Assembly (NCBI RefSeq): GCF_022965805.1
Contig: NC_133101.1
Span: forward strand, 44,367,642 to 44,431,641
DNA from: Primulina eburnea
Lineage: Eukaryota; Streptophyta; Magnoliopsida; Lamiales; Gesneriaceae
Direction: 5' to 3'
Length of the DNA: 64,000 nt
The notes below the pieces were generated by a model, which did no database searches, was not told where the DNA came from, and saw only the letters and a list, made by a program, of their open reading frames with translations. Made by a program: the position numbers and the translations under genes. Shown here one piece after another: positions 44,830 to 57,077 of the stretch; position 1 is the first letter of the stretch, and each line of letters begins with the position of its first letter.

Positions 44830-46231
44830 TGATATGTGTCGTTTTTACGTGTTTCATTGCATTAGTCTGTGTGTGTTTTGCATTGTGCATCGTTTATTTC
44901 AATCACATTCTGTTCATTTTAGAGTAAATATTTGCATTTTATCCTATCTCACTCGGGCATGATGAATTTGTAGGAAAAGTGGCCGGAAAACCAAAAATTG
45001 GAGCCAAGTGCCAAGTCAAGAAAATGAAGTGCAGCAAGGTCGGCGCTCGAGCGGTAGTTTTCTACCGCCCGAGCGCGGGAGGTGAAAAATTACAGAGAGT
45101 TTGGCGCTCGGGCGGTACTTTTCTACCGTCCGAGCGCGAGCAGTGATCCCCAAAAGAAAAAATACAGAAGAGTCGGCGCTCGAGCGGTAGTTTTCTACCG
45201 CCCGAGCGCGAATGCCGAACGCCCCAAGGAGATTTACAGAAGGTGTGGCGCTCGAGCGGTACTTTTCTACCGCCCGAGCGCCACCTATTTTTGGAAAAAA
45301 TCAATCTCGATTCCATTCCTTAATTCTGAAGAGGGAAGATATGGTAGGGGAGAGGCACGAATTCAGGATTATTCAGACTTGATTTGGCAGCCGTCACAAG
45401 CTTTTGGGAGAGAACTTTGCGCTTGGATTGAAGATTTGAAGCTTTCCGGGCACCGTTCTTCGCAGATTTCGTCTCGCCTAGTATTTCTAATCTAGTTTCT
45501 TTCATTCTAAACATTGTTGCATTTATTTTTACTATGAATTCTAGTAGCTAAACTTATTATTTGTTGGGATTAACGGGGATCCTACCCCGAACGTTGAATC
45601 GAATTAATTTATATTTTGATTGTGCGTTATTCTTGATTTTACTACTGTTTTATTGTGTCATTAAAGAATAGCTAACTTTAACGACGTTTTCATATCACGA
45701 GTGAGTTCGAGAGAATAACGAGTGATAGGATCGAGTAGTAGAATTCGCGGATCTACAATTTACATAGATATATGAAATTGGATACGTGCCGATAGTCATA
45801 GTCCTAAGGGTCGAAAACTAGGGGATTTTATAGATCGAAATGCGATTCGCTCGTGATAAATAATTAAAGATATTTAATTACTTCATTGAGTGGAATTAGT
45901 CTGGCATAGCTCGAGAGAGTGTGTTCCCAACAAATCCATTTTTCATTGAATTTTACTCAACCATTTTAGACATTATATCTCATTACTTGATTTTGAATCT
46001 TTTTATTTGCATTCTTATTTGATTTTAGTAGTAATAAAACAATCAAATCACTTTTCGTTGCTAAATGTTCAATAACTGAAAATAACAATTGTAAAACACA
46101 GTCTTCAGTGGAACGATACTCGTACTCACGTACACTATATTATTACTTGACATCGTGTACTTGCGATTAATTTTTGAGCATACAAAATCATATTTTATTG
46201 GGGATTTCACTGTGCAAGTTTTGCTCGATCA
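44830..46231 (+). repeat. 3' LTR of element D
   Basis: 1402 bp, a near-identical copy of 34108-35593 lacking 83 bp between two TTC triplets. Four hairpin repeats lie at about 45042-45281. Confidence 0.93.
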
Positions 46232-46236
46232 CAAGG

Positions 46237-46945
46237 GCACGTTCTTCTTGGGACGTTGGAAAGAACGCTTCTTTTCCTTCCCATGTGGATCAATCTTCGT
46301 ACTAGATGAAGAACCCACAAAAAGAACCAACTTCTCTTTCTTGATGGTTGATTCAAACGTAACAAGCATATTCACCAACTCCTCTAGGGTCGGCTCCATC
46401 TTGTTCATATTGAAGTTCACCACAAAAGGATCAAATGAGCTAGGCAATGATAAGAGCAACACGTCGGTGGTCAACTCCGAAGGCAAGATCAGATCTATGC
46501 CAACGAGCTTGTCCACGAGCCCAATCAACTTCAGGCCATGCTCATGAACCGAGGCCCTATCTCGCATGCGCAAAGTGATCAGCTCCTTGACGGTAGCATG
46601 CCTAAGAGGCCGTGTTTGCTCACCAAAGAGCTTCTTGAGATGCAAATTAATGTCAGCAGCACTCTTTGCATCCTCAAAACGCCTCTGCAGCTCATCATTC
46701 ATAGAAGTCAGCATATAACACCTGGCTATCAAGTAATGGTCACACCATTCCTTGTAAGCCTGCAATTCCTCAGGAGTGCAGTCAGTCAGAGCCTCAACAG
46801 GGGGCGACTCAGTCAGTGTATATGCTACCCCTTCCGAATTCAAGACGATTTTCAGGTTTCTTAGCCAAGTGAGGTAATTAGGTCCAGTTAATATGTGTTT
46901 GTCGAGTATTATGGATATCGGATTGCGAATCGAAGACATTGTCAA
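46237..46945 (-). pseudogene. copia gag N-terminal part of element E, split by D
   Basis: Minus strand, from the ATG at 46945: [53 protein letters not shown] and the capsid-like LGEQTR...VHEHGLKLIGLVDKLVG run without interruption for 236 codons to the D insertion (TSD CAAGG, 46232-46236). The zinc-knuckle remainder is at 33945-34102. This is a copia Gag of the UBN2 type, related to the broken gag of B. Confidence 0.88.
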
Positions 46946-48710
46946 TTTGTACTGAAAAGTAAAAACAGATAAATGTTGATGACTATTTTAAAATATTTAG
47001 TAAGATATGAAGTTTGGACTTTTACTTCATAAATATTTGCTCCCACTATTTTGACATCTTTCACTACCCTCTAGTGAAAACGGGAAACTCCTTTCCTCAG
47101 TAGGTACGTAAGGTCCAATTAGTGAATTATGATCCCGAATAATATCAGCCAATCACAATTCCTAAAGGTAGTTTCCAATTGCATCTCCATGCAACCCTCT
47201 ACGTAAAATTTTGTCTCTAGTTTGATTAGGACCCAATAATATGACGTCGTTCATCTTTATGTGTCAAGCCTTACCCATCGATGTTGAATCTTAATGGACG
47301 GTCGCCATGAGTTCCCCTAATAATATGAGCCGAAATCATGGGAGTTCCACGTAGTTCACATCGCCATGTCAATGGATGTCACAGCTTTCCGGCACCCAGA
47401 GCTCCCCCAATAATATGAGCCGAGCCCCGAGTACGGGTAGCGTTCATCATACACCCATTGTCGATGGAAGACAAGGAAATTATAAACAAATTTATAATTC
47501 CCCTTTTCGGGCTTGATATTAATTTTGAATCTTATTCAAAATGAGAGTTTTTAATTTTGAAAGGTCTCATCATTAATTTTATTTTAAAAGCTCGCCATGT
47601 TTGATCGTATGTTTGCCGGATTCATGCAACTTTGTTATTATTATAATAATAACGCACATACTCATTATTTATAACATATCATGCATATATTATAAACAGT
47701 AAACGAACAAGGATGATCAATCGCCCCAATACTAACGGCCCGTGTGAGCTAAACACGGGCCTAGGTCCAATCCTAGGGAAATGCATGGGATCCAAATGCA
47801 ACTATTACATTAGCTTCCAATATTTACATGTCTTCGATCTTCATAATCATCATGACCACCATCTTCCAATCTTGATCATCCACTATACTAATATTTACAA
47901 ATAAATATCCATGGCAAATAGGGATACATCTCATGGGGTGGGAACGGGCCATAAACCAAGCCCACTTTATAAATTGATAATTATTACTATCATTCAACAC
48001 AAAATATCCTAGCATACACCTAGCAAATTGAGCTTGGGCTTTTGATCATCCTTCATGCATAATATCACATATCATACACCATCAATTAATTATCACAATA
48101 ATTAATTGATCCAATATTATATATCTTGATCCAATCACTAACCGCCACGATTATAAACTAAATTAACAAAGTATACAAACACCTTTGTCTACTTTCAAAT
48201 TAATTTATTCATAACCGAATTTCTTGTAAATCACCATTTACTATAAATATTTAAAGTCCAACTTAAAATATTTATTTCATGAGAAAATATTTGCAACTTT
48301 TGTAATTTTAAACTTAAGAGCCCAAAAACTTATTTTTCACCATAAACATTTTGGCCCATTTAAAATTCACAAATATGTTAGCCATCCAATGGCCCAACAA
48401 CTCAAGACCCATGACACTTTGATAATCCAAAACACTTTTTGAAATCCTAGTCATCATCGCCGTCGCCGGATTCGGGCGACAAATTTTTTTTTTATTAATA
48501 AAACATAGGGGTTTCGGGCAGCCCCTTGGACTGCTCTTGCTGCCCGTTTCGTGCAGCCCCTCGGGCAGCTTGGGCTGCCCGAAATGGCAGCAACAAGCTG
48601 CCGAAATATGCCCCAAGGTAGCCTTGATTTTGTTGCAAAATTTTGTTCTCATGCGGTTAGAAATCAATCTCAACATAATATCTTGTAAATGCTACACAAA
48701 ATCGTAACCA
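46946..48710 (-). other. long leader of element E with repeated AATAATATGAGCC motifs
   Basis: A 1.76 kb non-coding leader between primer site and gag. Four CCC(N)AATAATATGA(G)CC motifs lie at 47134-47153, 47231-47248, 47314-47332 and 47404-47422. The Gly/Ala-poor small frames here are not gene-like. Confidence 0.6.
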
Positions 48711-48713
48711 TAG

Positions 48714-48725
48714 CTCGGATACCAC
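48714..48725 (-). other. primer binding site of element E
   Basis: Minus strand TGGTATCCGAGC, next to the LTR edge at 48727; one mismatch to the initiator Met tRNA complement. Confidence 0.65.
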
Positions 48726-48726
48726 T

Positions 48727-51700
48727 TGAAAGGGGATCGGTTACAGTGACCGGAAGCGCAACGGAAGTTTAAAAAATCAAATTTTTCATCAAGAAATTCG
48801 GCCACCTCATGATATTGTGTAGCAAATACAATAAAACACAAAAATGACATTCATAGTGTGTTTAGAATTGTACCTATCAATCACAAGGATTGATGTATGG
48901 CTCCAACTAAGGTGTAAACACCTTAGCTCTTCAATGGTAGAAACTTTCTTCAAGTTACCTTCGAGCACTCCTTGCTCAACTATTAAGCCCACCACCAACT
49001 AGGTAGTGAAAGGGGATCGGTTACGCTGACCGGAAGCGCGACGGAAGTTCAAAATTTTATTTTCTTGTAGAAAATTTCGGCCACCTCATGAAATGTGTAG
49101 CAAATACAATAACACACAAAAATGACATTCATAGTGTGTTTAGAATTTCGTTACCTATCAACCTCTTGAGGTTGATGAAGGCTCCAACCTAGTTGATATA
49201 CAACTAAGCTCTTCAATGGCAAGACAATCTTCAAGCTTCTTTTGAGCCCACCTTGCTCAAATATTAAGCCCACCACCAACTAGCTAGAACCACTCTAATT
49301 TTGCACTAGAAAAATTAGAGCATTTTTCTTTGAGAAGTGTATTGTTTCCTCAACTATTGAAGAACAAAAATTGGAGAGAAAGATGAGGGAGAGTTCGGCC
49401 ATGGTGTTATGTAGGGAAGAGTGGGAAGACTTGTCTTGGTAGTGGAAAAAGTACAGACCAACTTTTGCATGCCAAGCCTTGGTAGTTGGAAAAGTTGTCT
49501 CCCAACTCTTCACCTCCCCATGCACATTCGATTTGGGCTTGTAACAGTTACAAGGCCCATGGACTTTTCTTTAAATGTCTCAAACACATTTGAGACCATT
49601 TAACATTTACTTGATTTTACTCAAGCCCACTAGTTTAATAATTAATTCTAATTGGGCTCTACAAGGCCAATGTAGTTTAATTAATCCAACACTTGAATTA
49701 ATTTAATTATTTGGGCTTTACGAGGCCCACTAGTGTTTAATTAGTACAACACTTGAATTAATTTAATTTAGTCCATAATAATGTTTATGAAAATCATAAT
49801 TTTCAAATACATTATTAATTTGGCCAACTTTTAATTTAGGAACACTTCCATAAATTAAAATTTACATTTCTCTAATAGAAGTCATACTTTTATTTTTCTT
49901 TACACTTATAAACTCATTTATAAGTCGTTCAACACATTGAACTATTTCTCCTTATAGAAGTCATACTTCTAATTTTCCTTACGCTTATAAACTCCTTTAT
50001 AAGCCGTTCAACACATTGAACTATTTTTACTTCTCAACGGGATCTAGAAAGCCAGTACTTGTGTGGCCCTCAATGGTTCACTGATATAACTAGCCGTGGG
50101 TTCACATCTCTATGTGATTCGGACTAAACATGTCCTTATATGAGCATACACCAATTGCTCCATTCTTACTTATCAACTCCTTGATAACAAGAACGTCAGA
50201 ATTCAAGTCTGATAGTACCCAACCAATCATGTTAAACGCCTAGCAGCATCGCTTACATGATTCCCTAGGTATCAAATGATAGTGCCTGCAAGAACCATAC
50301 AATTATGGTTAGCGTACAGTACGGTCCCTTCAACTCATATATCCCGACCGATTCGACAACCATTGGTATATCGAGAGTTGTCAATGAATCGATACTATGT
50401 GTCATGTCGTAGTTGCATCGATGGTGTAATCTATGAAACCCCTTTCATAATTACAACCATACTCTGGCTAGAGATTTCAACCTACATACACATGATAACA
50501 CATAGGATATCCATACCCGAAGGTAAGCGGTGAATCCCCGACTACAATGCATCGACTCCTATATGTTTCGACATGACACCCAACCTTGCCACCTGATGAC
50601 CCCATAAGAGTCGGTAAACAAGTTAAAGTGAAATGCTAGCACATAGAGTCTCAATGTTGTCTCGGGTCATAAGGACTAATGGTGTACAACCATAAACTAG
50701 GACACTTCCACTCGATAAGTGAGAACCACTTGGAAAGTCTTTTAATGGAGGGTTGTTCAGTGCACTCTACTAGGAGCACCTATCTGCATGCTCGGACATC
50801 ACAATATCCCCTACCAATGAAACATGGTACTCACATCGCATATACTAGTCTCTAACTCGAGCGGCCTATATCCTTCTTAGTGGCGGCTGAATCGACTAGG
50901 AACCGTTTAGAATATACAGTATTACAAATATGAGTTTCATGATACTCATCAAATGAGCATCTCATATTCTTTCTACTATTTGTTTATTCAAGGGCTTTAT
51001 CTATGCAACTAGCATGGGTATACAGATAAAGATTTGCCAAAACAATAATTTCAAATATTATTAAAATAAAGACCGCTTATACGTAGAGTTTCATTATGAA
51101 CACTCGGCCAACACTTGGCTCGACGGGCACCTACTCTAACAGGTAGATCCCCTCTTAATTTGCACTAGAAAACTAAGAGGATTTTTCAAGGAGAAGAATA
51201 TTTCTTCCTCAACACTTGAAGAAGAAATTGAGAGAAAAACTTGGAGAGAAATTTCATGAATATTTCGGCCATGGTAGTGTGAATTAGGGGGAAGGGAGAC
51301 TTGTCTTGGTCTTGCAAAAAGCAAAAGCAAAAGTAGCATGCCAAGCCTTGATATTTGAAAAAGTTGTCTCCAACCCTTCACCTCCCATGCATGCATATAT
51401 TATATGGTTTTTAACAAATTAAAAACCCATGGACTTAATTTAATTATCTCAAACATTTTGAGACTAATTAAGCATTACTTGAATTTACTCAAGTCCACTA
51501 GTTAAATAATTTATTTAAATTGAGCTCTACAAGACTCAATATAATTTAATTAATTCAACACTTGAATTAATTTAATTATTTGGACTCTACTAGGTCCACT
51601 AGTGTTTAATTAATTCAACACTTGAATTAATTTAATTTAGTCCATAATAATGTTTATGAAAATCACAATTTTCAAATACATTATTCACTTGGCCAACTTT

Positions 51701-53014
51701 TAATTTAGGAACACATTCATAAATTAAAATTTACATTTCTCTCATAGAAATCATACTTCTATTTTTCTTTACGCTTATAAACTCATTTATAAGCCGTTCA
51801 ATCAACGCATTGAACTATTTTCTCTTTTTATAGAAGTCATACTTCTAATTTTTCTTTACGGTTATAAACTCTTTATAAGCCGTTCAACACATTGAACTAT
51901 TTCTCTTCTCAACGGGATCTAGAAAGCTAGTACTTGTGTGGCCCTCAATGGTTCATTGATACAACTAGCCGTGGGTTCACATCTCCATGTGATTCGGACT
52001 AAACATGTCCTTATATAAGCATACCCCAATTGCTCCATTCTTACTTATCAACTCCTTGATAACAAGAATGTCAGAACTCAAGTCTGATAGTACCCAACCA
52101 ACCATGTTAAACGCCTAGCAGCATCGCTTACATGATTCTCTAGGTATCAAATGATAGTGCCTGTAAGAACCATTCAATTATGGTTAGCGTACAGTACGGT
52201 CCCTTCAACTCATATATCCCGACCGATTCGACAACCATTGGTTTATCGAGAGTTGTCAATGAATCGATACTATGTGTCATGTCGTAGTTGCATCGATGGT
52301 GTAATCTATGAAACCCCTTTCATAATTACCACCATACTCTGATCAGAGATTTCAACCTACATGCACATGAGAACACATAGGATATCCATACCCGAAGGTA
52401 AGCGGTGAATCCCCGACTACAATGCATCGACTCCTATATGTTTCGACAAATCACCTAACCATGCCACCTGATGACCCCTTGAGAGTCGGTAAACAAGTCA
52501 AAGTGTAATTCTAGCACATTGAGTCTCAATGTTGTCCCAGGTCATAAGGACTAGTGGTGTACAACCATAAACTAGGACTTTTCCACTCGATAAGTGAGAA
52601 CCACTTGAAAGTCCTTTATGGAGGGTTGTTTAGTGCACTCTACCAGGAGCACCTATCTGCATGCTTGGACATCACAATGTCCCCTACCAATGAAACATGG
52701 TACTCACATCGCAGATACTAGTCTCAACCTCGAGCGGCCTATATCCTTCTTAGCGGTGGCTGAATCGACTAGGAACTGTTTAGAATATACAGTATTCCAA
52801 ATATGAGTTTCATGATACTCATCATATGAGCATCTCATATTCTTTCTACTATTTGTATATTCAAGGACTTTATCTATGCAACTAGCATGGGTATACAGAT
52901 AAAGATTTGCCAAAACAATAATTTCAAATATTATTAAAATAAAGATTGCTTATACATAGAGTTTCATTGTGAACACTCGGCCAACACTTGGCTCGACGGG
53001 CACCTACTCTAACA
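48727..53014 (-). repeat. 5' LTR of element E (interrupted by E2)
   Basis: Parts 48727-49006 and 51147-53014 together give about 2148 bp matching the 3' LTR. The interruption is the solo LTR E2 with its TSD GGTAG. Confidence 0.88.
49007..51141 (-). mobile_element. solo LTR E2 inside the 5' LTR of E
   Basis: 2135 bp from TGAAAGGGGATCGG to TACTCTAACA (plus strand reading), of the same broad family as its host. It is flanked by the TSD GGTAG (49002-49006 and 51142-51146). It differs from E's LTRs at many positions (for example 'cgcgacggaag'), so it is a separate subfamily member rather than a local duplication. Confidence 0.9.
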
Positions 53015-53019
53015 ATAAC

Positions 53020-53536
53020 GTCTCAAAAAATGTCTCAACATATCATCATATATGTGTTCATTTTTTTTATTGAACTCAGTTTGCTAGTTGTGACTTTCAT
53101 ATCAGCTCCATCGTCTATTTGACAAATTCGTCCACGTATAATCGTGGTACCCGACGGCAGGGACATCAGCGACAATATTACCCATCCACTGAGTTTTGGC
53201 CTTACATGCCATCGTATACATATACATAATAGTCACAACCAACTCACATATTTCAAAACATGTCATCATATTTATCACTTATTATATACATAATTTTATT
53301 CCTGGACCTCAAAATTTTAATCCCGGACCTCAAAATTTCGACCCAAAGCGTACCAAACTCCTCAAAACATAATTTCTTGGAAATAAACTCGAGCCCATTT
53401 CAAAAATTATACGATTCGTTTTAAAACTTGGATCGGGGTCCTGATTTTAACCTTAATCAACCCGAAACTTAACCAAATTTTTACCACGCCTTAAACACAT
53501 CCTATCAGCCTCCACACAACCCAATTACACCTTAAA
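53020..53536 (-). repeat. F 3' LTR, part 2
   Basis: Resumes F's LTR after element E and matches 57330-58000 of the 5' LTR ('gtctcaacatatcatcatata', 'aacttggatcggggtcc', 'ccacgccttaaacac') with one internal gap. Similarity to the other LTR stops near 53536. The stretch 53537-53786 is AT-rich with no gene seen. Confidence 0.75.
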
Positions 53537-53786
53537 ATTATCGCAAATTAGGAATTTGATCCCAAAAATTCAAAAAATTCGAAAAAAGTCCTTAAAATTT
53601 TGTTTTTTACTATTAGTTCCCTATACTTTCAGCGTTTGCAATATGGTCCTTAAAACACTTAATCAATTCAATCCTTAAGTCCAACTATTTAGAACATGCA
53701 ACCTAATTTATTCAAGGTTTTAAATCCCAAAATAATCCCCACAACAATCATATAACACATGCAATCAAGGCGGTAAATTAAAATTC

Positions 53787-54754
53787 TTAAGCATAAAGGT
53801 TACCGGTGATTAGTGTAAAGTCTGCCTCCACCTCAGCCTCCTCCGCATGCATCACATATGCCCTGCCAGTAGTGCGGCCCTTGTTCTTAGGGCAATATGC
53901 TGCCTTGAGACCCTCATGCTTGCTATGAAACATTTGAAGGTCCCCCACATACATTTGCCGAAGTGGAACCAGTTGCACTACTTGCACGGTTTTATGTCCT
54001 CCGGCTTAAGAGCCTCTGGTGTTTGTGGTAGGCTCTGTTGTCGGGACCTCTTGAACTGTCCCTGAGGCTTTTGCTGCCCTGATGCCTCGGTGGCCCTGTG
54101 AACTGCTTTTTCTGTGGTTGTGTTCTAGACTGGACCTGATTCCTCTTCCACTGTATCTCTATATCAATGTCCCTTAGAGCCTATTCCGCCTGAAAAGCAC
54201 AAGCGATGGCCTCGCCATAGCTCGTCGATCTCATCAACATCACATCTCGGCACAAAGTGGGTCTCAGCCTATCCATGAAATGCCTCAGATTTTGTGCGGC
54301 ATCTCTAGAAATAAGGGGCACAAAGTGATGTCCTCTGTCAAACTTCCGAATAAACTCTACCACGGTCGAGTCCCCCTGACGGAGACTCATGAACTCACTC
54401 TTCAGGCGACCCCTAATATCTGCTGGAAAATGCTTGCCATAAAATACCTCCTTGAACTGCTCCCAAGTGAGGGTAGTCAAGTTCACCTGTGAGCGGTTCC
54501 CTCCCACCATAGGGATGTGTCATCCCTCAGCATGTAAGTGGCGCACCTGACCCATGCCATCCCTCATATCTAAGTATTGAAAGTGTAGCTCCAAAGACCG
54601 AATCCAAACGATGTGCCTGCTCCATAAGTCTAGCAATACCCTCCAAGACTTGGGTAGCAGCATCTCCTGGCGCCGGTGGTGGTGGTGGAAGGACTTTATC
54701 GCCTCCAGAAATATCATCATGAAGGTCAGTTCTAGGAGAGCGTCTGGGAGGCAT
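53787..54754 (-). pseudogene. gypsy gag (and first protease codons) of element F, broken
   Basis: Minus strand: start MPPRRSPRTDLHDD at 54754, then GIARLMEQAHRLDSVF. In another frame follows the Ty3 capsid domain TLTWEQFKEVFYGKHFPAD, LKSEFMSLRQGDSTVVEF and FDRGHHFVPLI (54510-54181). Degraded zinc-knuckle text (YCPKNKGRTTGRAY) and ADFTLITGNLYA, the usual run-up to the protease, come last. The frame then stops, and no RT, RNase H or integrase follows before the 3' LTR, so pol is deleted. Confidence 0.8.
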
Positions 54755-55003
54755 GATATCAGAATACAATCCAAATTCTAAACCTAACCCATCATGCAAT
54801 TTAATCTAGATTTCAAAACACATAATCCTCAAATCGTAAAAATAGCTAGACATGTACTGGAAAACGCTGAAAACATGTATCGTATGAACATGCAGGTGAT
54901 AGCATTAAATAATTTAAAACATTTAAATTATACAAACTTACATACTTGAGGCTTGAAGACTGAGCAGCAGAAGCTGTCAATGGCATAACCCTATACATGA
55001 CCC

Positions 55004-55018
55004 TTGCTCTGATACCAA
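55004..55018 (-). other. primer binding site of element F
   Basis: Minus strand TTGGTATCAGAGCAA, directly inside the LTR start at 55020; complementary to initiator Met tRNA. Confidence 0.8.
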
Positions 55019-55299
55019 CTGAGACATCTATTACTTAAAATGTTACCAGAATTTTTTTAAAAAACTCATTTTCAAAAATATACATCTTTAATCATGCATG
55101 CGATAAAAGTTGAAAATTTCATATTTTAAAAATATAAGTATTCAACTATCAGTAAAAACATTGCAGTTAAAAATATGACGAACGTCAAACCTTAGACTAT
55201 CGAGCAAAATAATTCACAAGCGAAGCAGGAAAAAATCTTAACAACCAACAACATATAAAACGAAAGTGTACAAAAATATCCAATTCACTCCTATCTCAT

Positions 55300-57077
55300 T
55301 GTGGGGACCCGGACCTAATTCATATCTTAATTATCTTTGGGAATAATTGGATCAATTAAATAAACAAGGTGTAATTTTTTTAAAAAAATATACATAAATG
55401 CGGAACATGTAACCATCCATTTTATATAAACATTAAGAGTTAAAGTACAAGTCTTGTACTACAATATGTCATAACAACTATTGTTCTTTCACTACATATC
55501 AAGTAATGAAAACAACTCTACTTCTGGGTCCGAATCTCCTCGCTAAACTGTGATATCTCATCCTCTTCTCGACCATGATCATGTCCCACCTGTTGTCATG
55601 CACACATACAAACACAACAGCCAGATAACTCCGGTGAGAATAATATTCCCAGTATAAATAACGCAAACATGCAATAATATAAACATATACAAAAGCATAT
55701 AACAGTTATCAATAACATATATCAAAATCTGAAAGACATGAATTGATATAAACCATAAGTCAAACTCTTGACTCTTAATCTCTGACTCGACTATTCTCTA
55801 ATCTAGAGATCTCGGTTTCCAGACGTTGGCATACTATATCGAATCTCAGCAATAGAAGTCGATCTACTCCTAAGCAACATCGATATAAACCGAACATCCG
55901 GTGTCTTGTCACCTCCGCCAAATACTAGGCACATCCGCCCATGACTCTTTCTCGATATCTATCTTCTATTATCTGTTTTTCTAAAAATCAATGAATTCAA
56001 AGGTATTAAAAAATACAAATAAGTATGTGGTTTTGGGAAACTCAAGTTGTATCTAACTCGAGTCGTATCTTCCGGTTCAACATTGATTTATACCTTTCTT
56101 TTGTCAGGTTTCGGCTCTGTTCTGTCTTTGAAATCTTCAATACCAATCTGACATAACATATTCGAGGAATACAATATCAACATATACCCCAATCAATACC
56201 AGATATAATCAGAACTCAATCTAATTCTGTTTCGACGGCATAACAGTACAATCTCGAAGTACCGGTAATACAAAATCAGTATATACCAATCTCAATAAAT
56301 CATAATCAATCAACAAACACAATCTGATACCAAATATGTATAATCTCAATCAAATCAAATCTGAAAAATCATAACAATTTCATACGGTATCCGTTCTTCA
56401 ATCCGGTTTCGATTATACAATGTCTAATATCTCAGGAACACTATATATTGATCATATCTGATTCCTTCAACACATGAATTTCGAACCATGCTAGAAATCA
56501 ATAAGATTTACCTCCTCTTGAAGTTCTTGACGAGAGGAACTCGAAAATATAGTCGGATTGAAATTCTAACGGGCGGATTTTGCCAAATCACAATTATACT
56601 ACAAGAAGAAAACTTAAGAATCTTCACAGCTTTCTCGGTTCTTCTCTCCGTTCATATCTGAAGGAATGAAGTTGTTTATATATACATGTGCATGGCCAGG
56701 ACAAGTGGCTCATTTCTTTGCACTGCACGTCTCGCGCATTTGCGCGACCTCCCTCGGTGCATATGCGCGAGACATACTGGTCTCGGCAGTCATGAATTCT
56801 TCTGCTCGCGCATATGCGCGCCCTAACCCCGCGCATATGCGCGAGACCTACTGTCTCGGGAATTGTCACTTGCACATGCTCGCGCATGTGCGCGAGGTTC
56901 TCTGCCCATCTCGCGCATATGCGCAACTCGTGTCACGTATATGCGCGAGACCTTCTGCCCTCGCACATACAATATCACATGTTGTTCCAAATCGTGTCTC
57001 AGAGTGATTCTTCTATAATCACATTAATTCATAGTCAATACTCTCGGATTAACAGAATATAAGTCTCGGGCATTACA
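55300..57077 (-). mobile_element. solo LTR I in the LTR of F
   Basis: 1778 bp flanked by a perfect TSD CTCAT (55295-55299 and 57078-57082). The uninterrupted sequence is visible in F's other LTR at about 29142-29165. On the minus strand it begins TGTAATGCCCGAGAC and ends CCGGGTCCCCACA. A TATA box (TATATATAAA, minus, 56675-56684) is preceded by palindromes at 56731-56949. Confidence 0.9.
56731..56949 (-). repeat. array of CTCGCGCATATGCGCGAG palindromes in LTR I
   Basis: Seven full or partial copies at about 56731-56747, 56757-56771, 56805-56820, 56829-56845, 56879-56896, 56910-56925 and 56935-56949. The 18-bp consensus is a perfect palindrome. The array lies 47-275 bp upstream of the TATA box on the minus strand. 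Confidence 0.9.

Larger units (their letters stand above)
34108..46231 (+). mobile_element. Ty3/gypsy (Athila-type) retrotransposon D
   Basis: LTRs 34108-35593 and 44830-46231, TSD CAAGG (34103-34107 and 46232-46236), Asp-tRNA-type primer site, gag, protease, RT-RNase H, integrase, an extra 3' ORF and polypurine tract. The TGGCGCCGTTGCC primer site and the extra ORF after integrase are typical of the Athila group. It lies inside gag of E, in the opposite orientation. Pol is broken by solo LTR J, one stop and three frame changes, so D is not autonomous. Confidence 0.93.
29401..53014 (-). mobile_element. Ty1/copia retrotransposon E, integrase-deleted, host of D and E2
   Basis: 3' LTR at 29401-31532 and 5' LTR at 48727-53014 (interrupted by solo LTR E2) enclose broken copia genes on the minus strand. 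The TSD ATAAC is perfect (29396-29400 and 53015-53019). Gag is split by the 12 kb gypsy element D at the site CAAGG. Without the nested insertions the element would be about 9.3 kb. The B/G elements are close relatives in coding sequence, and their LTRs share the first half. Confidence 0.9.

Noticed and set aside
46155..46547. 130-codon plus-strand frame
   Set aside because: It is antisense to the gag of E and crosses the D insertion border.
56624..57007. Overlapping frames on both strands in the GC-rich stretch
   Set aside because: Produced by the CGCGCATATGCGCG palindromes, which lack stops on both strands.
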